DNA of 64,000 nucleotides from an uncultured Roseiflexus sp. (GTDB taxonomy: Bacteria > Chloroflexota > Chloroflexia > Chloroflexales > Roseiflexaceae): positions 1 through 64,000 of the forward strand of contig CALGYB010000098.1 of the NCBI GenBank assembly GCA_937935075.1, given 5' to 3'. Below the pieces are notes generated by a model that searched no databases, was not told the origin of the DNA, and was given only the letters and a program-made list of their open reading frames with translations. Positions 48,913 to 57,874 of the stretch are shown here, in pieces. Both the position numbers and the translations under genes were made by a program. The first letter of the stretch is position 1; each line of letters starts with the position of its first letter.

Positions 48913-50303
48913 TACGCGCCGCGTTTGTCGCCGACGCGCAACAGCAGGCCGCGTTCGACCAGATCGACGAGATCACGGCGCAGCGTTTCAGCGGAGACAT
49001 CCGGCGCGATCTCCTGCATGTCGCGGTTCGTGATCCGCTGATGCTCCGCCAGAAAGAGCAGCGCGGCAATCTGTCGGTCGTTCAGCCCCATCCGGCGCCA
49101 GGCGGCGACATCGGCGCCGCCGGCATCGGCACGGTCATCGCCGGTGTGACCGTAGAGCGTGACCAGGAACCCGGCGGCCGTCTCGCGGAACTCCGGCGGC
49201 GGCAGCCCCGCTTCCGCCATTTGCCGCAGCATGCGGTCGATGCCATAGCCAAGCCGTTCGATCAGCCCCAGGTCCGCCAGCGCCTGCACCAGCGTTTCGT
49301 TGCGGCTGAACCGCTCTTCGACCAGATTCTGCAGCGTGACGTGCCCTGGCAGCCGTCCAGGTGAGTAACATTCGAGACGGTCACTAAACAACAACACACG
49401 AATAGAGTCGCCGCGGATGGTGTAGTCACGGTGCGCCAGCGCATTGATCAGCGCTTCTCGCACTGCTCCCAGCGGGAACTGCGTCCAGTCCTCCCGTTCC
49501 AGCCCGACCATGCGACTGCCACGGCGCATATGTTCCACCAGCCAGCGCTCGGCGCGGCGCGCCGTTTCCGGCAGCGTGTCGCGGATGTCTTCGCGCAGAA
49601 ATGAATCGCTCATCTCACGCCCCTGATAGCGCACCAGGGTCACTTCCACCTGTGGAAACCAGCGCTCGACCGCAACGCCAAAGAGGAGCAGACCGGCATT
49701 GGTCGGCGCCAGTTCAGGCTTGCCAGTGATAGGATCAGTGCGTTGTGTCAGGCAGCCGCGCCGCAGCAAAAACGCCACTGGATCGGCTTCGGCGATCGGA
49801 CCGACGCGTCGTGCATAGGCGGCGATCTTTTCCCGGTCCAGATCGGCAAGCGTCGCATCCGGCGGCGTCATCCGGTCCCAACTGGTTTCGCCCCGCTCGA
49901 TCAGGAGCTGCCGCAGCGCATCAGGAGCAAGCGGCGCATTCGTAGCGCCTTCCCGCCGTAGATAGGTTCCGCCAGCACTGTAGACATGGGGCAATCCTGA
50001 AGGGACGGTGACAATCAGCAAGGTTGCGCCATGGTGCGTGATGACGGTCGGCAGCGGCAGGACCAGCGGCGGCAGGCACGCCAGCGCCGCGTCGAGCGCC
50101 AGCGCGCGCGCAGCGTCGGCATCCGCCACCCCTTCGACCTGTCGCCCACGCATGCCGATCACAACGGTTCCGCCGACGCCATTCGCCATTGCTGCCAGCG
50201 TCTGCGCCAGGTCGGCGAGGCGCACATTCGCCCGCACAAATGCCAGGCGTTGACCTTCTGCCTGCGCGAGGAGATCTGTGATCGCCTGTTCCTGAATGTC
50301 CAT
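48897..50303 (-). CDS. AlbA_2/Schlafen-type ATP-binding domain transcriptional regulator
   Basis: LAFVRANVRLADLAQTLAAMANGVGGTVVIGM; REALINALAHRDYTIRGDSIRVLLFSDRLE. Confidence 0.88.
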   Translation of the reverse strand: MDIQEQAITDLLAQAEGQRLAFVRANVRLADLAQTLAAMANGVGGTVVIGMRGRQVEGVADADAARALALDAALACLPPLVLPLPTVITHHGATLLIVTVPSGLPHVYSAGGTYLRREGATNAPLAPDALRQLLIERGETSWDRMTPPDATLADLDREKIAAYARRVGPIAEADPVAFLLRRGCLTQRTDPITGKPELAPTNAGLLLFGVAVERWFPQVEVTLVRYQGREMSDSFLREDIRDTLPETARRAERWLVEHMRRGSRMVGLEREDWTQFPLGAVREALINALAHRDYTIRGDSIRVLLFSDRLECYSPGRLPGHVTLQNLVEERFSRNETLVQALADLGLIERLGYGIDRMLRQMAEAGLPPPEFRETAAGFLVTLYGHTGDDRADAGGADVAAWRRMGLNDRQIAALLFLAEHQRITNRDMQEIAPDVSAETLRRDLVDLVERGLLLRVGDKRGAYYILK

Positions 50304-50403
50304 CGCCTTTTCTGGTTCTTTCGCGGCGTCAAACGTTTATGATTGTAGCACAAAATAGCGATCGCGTCTTGCACGATTCGCATGTCCGTGCTATCCTTTC
50401 GAT

Positions 50404-50796
50404 ATGAAACCAGCACCATTCGAACAGTTCGTCACATTCATCTACGTGCGCGACTTGCACGCCAGCAGTGCGTTCTACGGCGACCTCCTCGGCCTGCCGC
50501 TGGCGCTCGACCAGGGATCGTGCCGCATCTATCGGGTTGCCGGCGATGCCTACCTCGGCGTCTGTCGGCGCAACGACGCCGCTGGCGACCCAATGCCCGG
50601 CTCGCTCATTCTCACTCTGGCGGTGCAGGATGTTGATGGGTGGCATCGCTATCTGGCGGATCGCGGCGCGACGGTCGAGCAGCCGCCGCAGTACAACCCT
50701 CGCTTCAACATCTACCACTGCTTCCTGCGCGATCCAGACGGGTACCTGATCGAAATCCAGCGTTTCCTCGATCCGGCGTGGCCGCCTCCAGGGTAA
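50404..50796 (+). CDS. VOC/glyoxalase-family protein
   Basis: TFIYVRDLHASSAFYGDLLGLPL; CFLRDPDGYLIEIQRFL. Confidence 0.9.
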   Translation: MKPAPFEQFVTFIYVRDLHASSAFYGDLLGLPLALDQGSCRIYRVAGDAYLGVCRRNDAAGDPMPGSLILTLAVQDVDGWHRYLADRGATVEQPPQYNPRFNIYHCFLRDPDGYLIEIQRFLDPAWPPPG

Positions 50797-50948
50797 AGGT
50801 TATCCGATGCGCTATGCGCAGAAAGGGTGCGCGCGTTCACGATCCACGTTGCACATTACGCAAAGGCGTAAAGGCGCGAAGGCTGCCGGCAAGGAACGGC
50901 AAGGATACATCGGCAGCTCCGTGGTTAGAAAAACAACTGATACTAATA

Positions 50949-51160
50949 TGCAGTCATTTGAACAATCATGGTTTTTGGGAACATCATCCGGCATCCCCCG
51001 GTATAGCCCGCGCAGGCGGGCCTGGCGCCCGTAGCCCGCGGCAGCCGCCGGGGTTGCGCATGCCAACTGCGGTCCACGACACGCCTGCCGGGGCGCGTTG
51101 ACCGTTGCGCCTTGCCCAACGAATACGCGAACATCTTGTCTGACTGACTGCAAGTTAGTA
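50949..51160 (+). repeat. Dispersed repeat family A copy
   Basis: Collinear with the other copies; ends ATCTTGTCTGACTGACTGCAAGTTAG. Confidence 0.9.
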
Positions 51161-51176
51161 CGAAATCAGGCAGCGC

Positions 51177-51755
51177 ATGCCCAACACCCGCACCCACGAT
51201 ATCATCACATTCGCCACCGGCATGTTCCTGACGCCAGCGACGTATGTGCTGCTGGAGTCTGGCGGTCGGGAATACGCTGCAACCGGCGCCGCCGTCCTCG
51301 CTGGCGCTCATCTGATATCGGGGACCCTCTTCTCACCCGATCTCGATATCGACTCGGCAATCGATAATCGCTGGGGCATCTTCTTCTGGATATGGCGACC
51401 GTACATGTGGATCATCCCGCATCGCCATTTCTGGAGTCACAGTCTGATCGTTGCGCCGTTGCTGCGCCTGGGCTATTTCTATGTCGTCACCATGCTGATT
51501 GTCATCTGGGGGACGTGGGTTCTGGGGCGCATCGGCATTGGCGTGCCCGACCTGCACGCGCAGACGTCGGCGTGGATCTTCGACGTTATGCGCCGCAACC
51601 CCGATATGGTGCGCCTGTTCCTTGTCGGCTTCATCAGCGGCAGCGCCGCACATACCATCGCCGACTGGCTGGTGACCGGCGGGAGACGCTATCTGCGGAT
51701 GGCGGGGATTCACCTGCGCAGCGACTATCACAACCACGACCGCATGCGGCGCTGA
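51177..51755 (+). CDS. DUF2227-like putative metal-binding membrane protein
   Basis: THDIITFATG...HLISGTLFSPDLDIDS...IPHRHFWSHSLIVAPL. Confidence 0.8.
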   Translation: MPNTRTHDIITFATGMFLTPATYVLLESGGREYAATGAAVLAGAHLISGTLFSPDLDIDSAIDNRWGIFFWIWRPYMWIIPHRHFWSHSLIVAPLLRLGYFYVVTMLIVIWGTWVLGRIGIGVPDLHAQTSAWIFDVMRRNPDMVRLFLVGFISGSAAHTIADWLVTGGRRYLRMAGIHLRSDYHNHDRMRR

Positions 51756-51896
51756 TGAGAGTCACCTGAGCGGGCTGCTCGAATTTCTGCGCCTCCTTCC
51801 TTGCAAAAAAAGTGTAGCGCGGGCATTGTCCTGCACATTGCCGGCAATGCCTGCGCTACGCTTCCGTTTCCGGTCTGCATTCCCGGTCATCAGCGT

Positions 51897-52337
51897 TCAG
51901 GCGATAGGCGCCCTCCCGGTCAGCAGTAAGGTCACAAACAGCGCGATGGCAATCACGCCGCAGATGAACAACGCACCAATAATGGCTGAACGTCCCGGCA
52001 GCGACATCCGACGCTCAAGCAGCGTCGTGCGCGTCCGATCGACGCCTTCGCGCGCTCCGCGCCGGTTTCCAGCATTGGGCGCTGCATCCGACGTGACGAC
52101 CGAAACGCGCTGAGATGGATCTGCAACAATCGTTTCGCCTTCAATCTCCGCTTCTGTCACCTCTGCTTCGGGGCCCTGGTGATGCTGCGCTGAAGGTGAC
52201 GTATCGTCGAGCACCACTGGCTGCAGAACGAACTTCGGCTGTGATGATCGCCGCGAGGATCGCTGTGTTGTGTTGCCAACCGTACTCCGTGATCGGTCGG
52301 CGTGCTGGTCGAGACTCTGTCGGCTGGTCGATTTCAT
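51897..52337 (-). CDS. Hypothetical protein with one C-terminal TM helix
   Basis: Disordered N terminus, C-terminal IIGALFICGVIAIALFVTLLLTG. Confidence 0.5.
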   Translation of the reverse strand: MKSTSRQSLDQHADRSRSTVGNTTQRSSRRSSQPKFVLQPVVLDDTSPSAQHHQGPEAEVTEAEIEGETIVADPSQRVSVVTSDAAPNAGNRRGAREGVDRTRTTLLERRMSLPGRSAIIGALFICGVIAIALFVTLLLTGRAPIA

Positions 52338-52563
52338 GATTGTTCGAGTCCAAGTGTTATCTCAGCAGTCTAATCCCATGTAATGTAATGATACGTCGCT
52401 CTACTTACCAGTCTATTACCATTTTGAAGGACATGATGAAGGTTGTGTCAGATTCGCTTCATCGGTCTATAACCAACCGCCGTGGTACAATGCTCATGGA
52501 CAGGTCTCCGGTTCTCATACGAATACGCGGGCATTGGTCCCATCATGACTTCACGGCACAAAG

Positions 52564-52665
52564 CGAACCACGAAGGTCACCAAAGGATACGAAGGACATG
52601 CACTTCATGGTTCTTCCCCTTCGTGCGCTTCGGGTCCTTGGTGGTGAAGCCTCTGTGCAGTGGAC
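52564..52665 (+). repeat. ACCACGAAGGTCACCAA... inverted-repeat element, third copy
   Basis: Matches the 1-200 units; directly abuts a family A copy. Confidence 0.85.
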
Positions 52666-52880
52666 TCAATCATGGTTTTTGAGAGAATAATCTGGCATCG
52701 CCCGGTGAAGCCCGCGCAGGCGGGCTTTGCAACCGTAGCCCGCGGCTTCAGCCGCCAGGCGGACGGGGGGTGCCCATGCCAACTGCGGTCCACGACACGC
52801 CTGCCGGGGCGCGTTGATCGTTGCGCTTTACTCAACGAACGCGCGATCATCGTGTCTGACCAACCGCCACGTGGTATCAG
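52665..52880 (+). repeat. Dispersed repeat family A copy
   Basis: TGGACTCAATCATGGTTTTTGAGAGAATAATC...GCGCGTTGATCGTTGCG. Confidence 0.88.
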
Positions 52881-52991
52881 TTCTCGGTTCTCATACCAAT
52901 TGGCGGTCAGTCGTATAAGATGTTCAGGCGCTCAGTCTGCGGTTCGAACCGGGTAATGTGCATCGGCGGATTGTACGAATGCCCGCACATT

Positions 52992-53026
52992 GGTCTCAGG
53001 TCTCAGGTCTCAGGTCTCAGGTCTCA
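52992..53026 (+). repeat. Heptamer array (GGTCTCA)x5
   Basis: Five exact contiguous units, 12 nt before ATG 53039. Confidence 0.95.
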
Positions 53027-53038
53027 AAGGCAACCCCC

Positions 53039-54493
53039 ATGCACCAGATGCACCGCTTCTCCACCTGTATACTGCTGCTCGCGCTGCTCCTGGCATCGTG
53101 CGGCGGCGCACCGCCCCCTACCGCCGGACTCCCGTCGCCAACCGCCGCTCCGTCCGGGCCGTCAACGGCAGCGCCACCAACGCCAATTCCGTCGCCAACG
53201 CCAGAGACGCCGCCAACAACGAGCCTGCCCGAACCGACGCCTGCTCCGCCAGCAACGAGCCAACCCGAACCAACGCCTGTCCCCTCCCCGCCACCCACGG
53301 TCGCACCTCCGCCGCCGACAGCATCGCCGGCGCCTGCTTCTCCCACGCCGGTTCCGCCTGAGGCGTCATTCACCGGCGCGATCTTCTTCCTGCGCGGCGG
53401 CGCGCTCTGGCGCCTCGACGCCGGCGGTGAACGTCTGATCACGGATCAGGTTCGTGAATTCGCCCCTTTCTCAAATGGAAATGTGATTGCTGTGGTGCGT
53501 GAGACGGGACGGCAGTTCGATGTATGGACGGTGCAGCGCGATGGGAGCGATTTGCGGCGTATCACCAACGATCGCACAGTGGAAGCATCGCTCTCCTGGT
53601 CGCCTGACGGTGCGGCGCTGATCTTTGCCGCCGCCGATGTCGGCGAGCCTCTGCCGCAGACATGGCCCGAATGGGCAGTGTGGTGCAACGCCAGCCAGGT
53701 CGTTGTGGTTGATGTGGCAAGCGGGCAGCGCCAGACGCTTGCAAACGGCTGCGACCCCGCGTTGTCGCCCGATGGCCGCCGCATCGCCTATAGCGCACCG
53801 CCAACGCAGGGCGATCCGGCGCTTGCGAGTGGCGCGCCGGTTGCCGGGAACGCCATTCGCCTGATCAACCGGCGCGGCGAGAATGCCTGGAACTTCGCCC
53901 GCGCCGATGGTCCCGACGCTTCTGCACCCAATGCCGGTATGCTGGTCTATGCGCCCGCCTGGTCGCCTGATGGCGCGTCGGTCACATACCACCGCTACCT
54001 TGGCATGCAGATTGAAGTTGACATCAATCTGAGCGAAATCGGCGGGTCATTCGAAGGAAAGGGGCGTCCGTTCGCCGAAGGCGCCGGCTGGCTGCTGCCG
54101 GTCCGCTTCGCGCCGGATGGACGGCGAGCGGCGATCATTGAGCACAACTACAGCGATGCGCGCGGCTTCGGCGGCTATGATGCCTGGTCGGTGCAGATCG
54201 TCGCGCTCGATGGCGCGCGCACCGTCGATCTGCCGCAAGGACCGGTGACGATGCTCGGCGGTTCGGCGACACGTCTGCCACGCGCCGCCAGCGCCGCCTG
54301 GTCGCCGGACGGAACGCGCCTGGCGGCGCTCCTCCCGTCCGGCTGGCGCCCCGATGCGCCGCTGGACGAGCCATTCGATCCGACCGGCGCCGAGTCTCCC
54401 GGCGAGGTATGGCTGTGGCAGCCGGGCACAGCGCCGTCGGTCCGCCTGATCGACAATGTCGATTTCGCCTCGCCGCTTGCCTGGCTGCCCTGA
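53039..54493 (+). CDS. Lipoprotein with Pro/Thr-rich linker and TolB-like WD40 beta-propeller
   Basis: LLLALLLASCGG lipobox; repeated SWSPDGAALIF, ALSPDGRRIAYS, AWSPDGASVTY, AWSPDGTRLAAL. Confidence 0.88.
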   Translation: MHQMHRFSTCILLLALLLASCGGAPPPTAGLPSPTAAPSGPSTAAPPTPIPSPTPETPPTTSLPEPTPAPPATSQPEPTPVPSPPPTVAPPPPTASPAPASPTPVPPEASFTGAIFFLRGGALWRLDAGGERLITDQVREFAPFSNGNVIAVVRETGRQFDVWTVQRDGSDLRRITNDRTVEASLSWSPDGAALIFAAADVGEPLPQTWPEWAVWCNASQVVVVDVASGQRQTLANGCDPALSPDGRRIAYSAPPTQGDPALASGAPVAGNAIRLINRRGENAWNFARADGPDASAPNAGMLVYAPAWSPDGASVTYHRYLGMQIEVDINLSEIGGSFEGKGRPFAEGAGWLLPVRFAPDGRRAAIIEHNYSDARGFGGYDAWSVQIVALDGARTVDLPQGPVTMLGGSATRLPRAASAAWSPDGTRLAALLPSGWRPDAPLDEPFDPTGAESPGEVWLWQPGTAPSVRLIDNVDFASPLAWLP

Positions 54494-54596
54494 GAGGCTT
54501 CTTGGGAATACTGACGCAGAGGGCATATTGATTGCGAAACTGTGCGCCTTTGCGTCTTCACGTCAACCTTTTCGAGAAAGGCTGTAGGACAGGCGC

Positions 54597-55076
54597 CTAC
54601 TTGCCAATCGCCCGCAGCACTTTCGGCGGCAGAACCCAGAGAAGCGAACCGGCGCCGGGTTCGAGTGATGAAAGGTCGATCAGCGCCAGCCCGCCTTTCT
54701 TCATCACCACCCGGCTGCCCCCGGTCAGATCGGCGATCATACCGCTGAGGTCCGGCTCGTGACCGACGACCATGACACTCCTGGCACGCGGTATATCCGC
54801 CAGCAGATCGAGAAGCGTCGCTGCATTACACCCCGGCGCAAGCGCGCCAACCGTCTCAGGCGCAACGTCCAGCGCAGCGCCGACGATCTCGGCGGTTTCG
54901 CGGGCGCGGGTCAGCGGGCTGGTCCACAACCGGTCGAGCACCACACCGAGTCGCCGCAGCCCGCGCGCGCCAATGCGCATCTTCTCGGCGCCTTCAGGTG
55001 TCAGCATGCGCGCCGAGTCGCTGCCGTCGTTCGAGCGCTCTTCCGCAATTGCGTGGCGGAGCAGGTAGAGTTCCAT
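54597..55076 (-). CDS. SixA-type phosphohistidine phosphatase
   Basis: MELYLLRHAIAEERSNDG (RH motif); VVGHEPDLSGMIADLTGG. Confidence 0.9.
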   Translation of the reverse strand: MELYLLRHAIAEERSNDGSDSARMLTPEGAEKMRIGARGLRRLGVVLDRLWTSPLTRARETAEIVGAALDVAPETVGALAPGCNAATLLDLLADIPRARSVMVVGHEPDLSGMIADLTGGSRVVMKKGGLALIDLSSLEPGAGSLLWVLPPKVLRAIGK

Positions 55077-55160
55077 TGCTTCACTCCTTTGTGGTGGTAT
55101 AATTGAAACTTGAGCATATGCGCGAATTGATGGATTGTCAGGCACACGTTGTTGTTCTGG

Positions 55161-55220
55161 CGCCTCGCGCCTCGCGCCTCGCGCCTCGCGCCTCGCGCCT
55201 CGCGCCCCGCGCCTCGCGCC
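55161..55220. repeat. Octamer array (CGCCTCGC)n, about 7 units
   Basis: Contiguous GCGCCTCGCGCCTCG..., ends 15 nt before the guaA ATG. Confidence 0.92.
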
Positions 55221-55235
55221 TTTCACCTGAATCCT

Positions 55236-56774
55236 ATGCACGAATCGATACCAGTTCTTGATTTTGGTTCGCAGACAGCGCAACTGATCGTCCGTCGCCT
55301 GCGCGAACTCGGCATCTACAGCGAACTGCTGCCGTATGATGCGCCAGAGACCGATGTGCTGGCGTTGCAGCCGCGCGGCATCGTCCTTTCCGGCGGTCCG
55401 GCGAGCGTCTATGAGCCGGGGGCGCCACAGTTGCCGCCATGGCTCTGCGAACACGACCTGCCGGTGCTCGGCATTTGCTATGGGATGCAGTTGCAGGCGC
55501 ACACGCTCGGCGGGCGCGTCGAAGGCATGCAGAGCCGTGAGTTCGGTCCGGCGGAGATTACGGTCGTCGATCCCGGTCCACTGTTTGCCGACACTCCAGA
55601 GCGACAACCGGTGTGGATGAGTCACGGTGATCACATCGCCGCGCTGCCCCCTGGATTCCGTGCGATGGCGCATAGCCCTGGCGCGCCATTCGCCGCCGCC
55701 GGGGACGACCGGCGCCGCTGGTATGGCATTCAGTTCCATCCCGAAGTCGTCCATACCCGTTTCGGGCGCGACCTGCTGCGCAATTTTGCGTTTCGCATCT
55801 GCGGTTGCCGCGGCGACTGGCAGCCGGAAAACTTTGTCGCCGAGGCCATCGAGCGCGTGCGCGCGCAGGTCGGCGAGGGGCGGGTGATCTGTGCGCTTTC
55901 CGGCGGCGTCGATTCGGCAGTCGCCGCGCTGATCGTCCACCGCGCCATTGGCGACCGGTTGACGTGTGTGTTTGTCGATAACGGGTTGCTGCGCCAGGGC
56001 GAAGCCGAACAGGTTGTCGCCACATTCCGTGAGCATTTTCATATCCCCCTGATCGCCGTTGATGCAGCGGACGAGTTTCTCAGCGCGCTTGCCGGTGTTG
56101 CCGATCCGGAGCAGAAGCGCAAAATCATCGGCGAAAAGTTCGTGCGCATCTTCGAGCGCGAAGCGCGCCGCATCGAAGGGGCGCGCTTCCTGGCACAAGG
56201 GACCCTCTACCCCGACGTGATCGAAAGCAAAGCGCCGGATCGTCAGAAGGGCGTCACCATCAAAACCCATCATAACGTCGGCGGGTTGCCCGCCGATATG
56301 CAGTTGACCCTGGTGGAACCGCTGCGCTACCTGTTCAAAGATGAGGTGCGCGCCGCCGGTCTCGCGCTGGGTCTGCCGGAAGATTGGGTCTGGCGCCATC
56401 CCTTCCCCGGACCAGGGCTTGCCGTGCGCGTGCTTGGTCCTGTGACCCGCGAGCGCCTCGCAACGTTGCGCGCCGCCGATGCCATCTTCATGGAAGAATT
56501 GCGCATTGCCGGATTATACCGCGCAACGCAACAGGCGTTTGCAGTGCTGCTGCCGGTGCGCAGCGTCGGCGTGATGGGCGATGGGCGCACCTACGCCGAT
56601 GTGGTGGCGCTCCGCGCCGTCACGACCGAGGATTATATGACGGCGGATTGGGCGCGTCTCCCCGCAGACCTGCTCGCGCGCGTCAGCAGCCGCATCGTGA
56701 ACGAAGTCCCTGGCGTCAATCGCGTCGTCTACGACATCTCCTCCAAACCTCCGGCGACCATCGAGTGGGAATAG
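55236..56774 (+). CDS. guaA: GMP synthase (glutamine-hydrolysing)
   Basis: [48 protein letters not shown]...[12 protein letters not shown]. Confidence 0.96.
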   Translation: MHESIPVLDFGSQTAQLIVRRLRELGIYSELLPYDAPETDVLALQPRGIVLSGGPASVYEPGAPQLPPWLCEHDLPVLGICYGMQLQAHTLGGRVEGMQSREFGPAEITVVDPGPLFADTPERQPVWMSHGDHIAALPPGFRAMAHSPGAPFAAAGDDRRRWYGIQFHPEVVHTRFGRDLLRNFAFRICGCRGDWQPENFVAEAIERVRAQVGEGRVICALSGGVDSAVAALIVHRAIGDRLTCVFVDNGLLRQGEAEQVVATFREHFHIPLIAVDAADEFLSALAGVADPEQKRKIIGEKFVRIFEREARRIEGARFLAQGTLYPDVIESKAPDRQKGVTIKTHHNVGGLPADMQLTLVEPLRYLFKDEVRAAGLALGLPEDWVWRHPFPGPGLAVRVLGPVTRERLATLRAADAIFMEELRIAGLYRATQQAFAVLLPVRSVGVMGDGRTYADVVALRAVTTEDYMTADWARLPADLLARVSSRIVNEVPGVNRVVYDISSKPPATIEWE

Positions 56775-57734
56775 ATGGGTCCTATGAAGGGTCACGCATC
56801 GGCTCCCGGCAAAATTATTCTGTGTGGCGAACACGCCGTCGTCTATGGTCGGCCCGCGATTGCGCTGCCGCTGAGCGGCATTCGCGCGCATGCCAGCGTC
56901 ACCGCCGGCGCTGCGGGGCTTGGCATTCGCTTCGATGCTCCCGACCTCAGACGGCGCTGGCTGCTCTCTGCCGCTCCCAACGATCCGCTCTCCGCACTGG
57001 CGTTGACGACCCTCCGGCGGCTGGAGGCGGTGGAGATGCCGGATATTCAGATCACCGTCACATCGGACATCCCCATCGCCAGCGGGCTGGGGAGCGGCGC
57101 TGCGATTGCGACAGCCATCGTGCGAGCGCTGGCAGCCGTCTTCGGACGCGACCTGAGCGCAGCGGAGGTTTCGGCGCTGGTGTATGAGAGTGAGCAGCGC
57201 TACCACGGCACACCCAGCGGCATCGACAACACCGTGATTGCCTACGAGCAGGCGATCTGGTTCCAGCGGCGCAGCGAGCCGCCGCACCTGATCGAGCCGT
57301 TATCAATTGCTGCGCCATTCACGCTGCTGATCGGCGATACCGGCGTGCGCAGCGCCACGCGCCTGCCAGTCGGCGAGGTGCGGCGGCGCTGGCAGAACGA
57401 CCCGGCGCGGTACGAAGCGTTGTTCGATCAGGTAGCGGATGTTGTGCATCAGGCGCGCCGTGCGCTGGCTGAAGGCGATGTCGCAGCGTTGGGACCGTTG
57501 CTCATCCGCAACCAGAATCTGCTGGAGCAGATCGGCGTGTCATCACCGGAACTCGAGCGTCTGGTCGCGGCTGCGCGCAGAGCGGGCGCAGCGGGCGCCA
57601 AACTCTCCGGCGGCGGGTGGGGCGGCGTGATGATTGCGCTGGTTGACCCTGAAACGATCACGCCGGTGCGCACGGCGCTCCTGGAAGCCGGTGCAACGCA
57701 GGTGCTGGAAACGATCGTCAGCGCATCCGCCTGA
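56775..57734 (+). CDS. mvk: Mevalonate kinase
   Basis: SAPGKIILCGEHAVVYGRPAIALPL; IPIASGLGSGAAIATAI; KLSGGGWGGVMIAL. Confidence 0.93.
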   Translation: MGPMKGHASAPGKIILCGEHAVVYGRPAIALPLSGIRAHASVTAGAAGLGIRFDAPDLRRRWLLSAAPNDPLSALALTTLRRLEAVEMPDIQITVTSDIPIASGLGSGAAIATAIVRALAAVFGRDLSAAEVSALVYESEQRYHGTPSGIDNTVIAYEQAIWFQRRSEPPHLIEPLSIAAPFTLLIGDTGVRSATRLPVGEVRRRWQNDPARYEALFDQVADVVHQARRALAEGDVAALGPLLIRNQNLLEQIGVSSPELERLVAAARRAGAAGAKLSGGGWGGVMIALVDPETITPVRTALLEAGATQVLETIVSASA

Positions 57735-57750
57735 ACAGCGAACGATATGC

Positions 57751-57858
57751 TATACTACAAGGAACGGGCGGCGATTTGCCGCTTTTTGTTGATCAAACAA
57801 AGGGTGTGAGCGATATACACGCTCAACGAACAGAACGCACCTTCCTGTTTGTTGAGCG
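57751..57858 (+). promoter_or_regulatory. Structured leader upstream of mnmA: -10-like TATACT, short U-tailed hairpin, then two mutually exclusive hairpins
   Basis: GCGGC-GATTT-GCCGC-TTTTT (57768-57787); GAGCG..CGCTC (57808-57824); CGCTCAACGAACAG..CTGTTTGTTGAGCG (57820-57858). Confidence 0.65.
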
Positions 57859-57874
57859 TCTGGATAGTATTCCA

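Noticed and set aside
28585-52850. Conserved peptide ...RSTRPGRRVVD...PRATVAKPACAG... in minus-strand ORFs at 28.6, 46.1, 51.0 and 52.7 kb
   Set aside because: Conservation follows from repeat A DNA; the ORFs differ in ends and lack RBS or domains.
55077-56399. N-terminal part of the 600-aa minus-strand ORF 54597..56399
   Set aside because: Antisense to guaA; only the SixA-like portion (54597-55076) is real.
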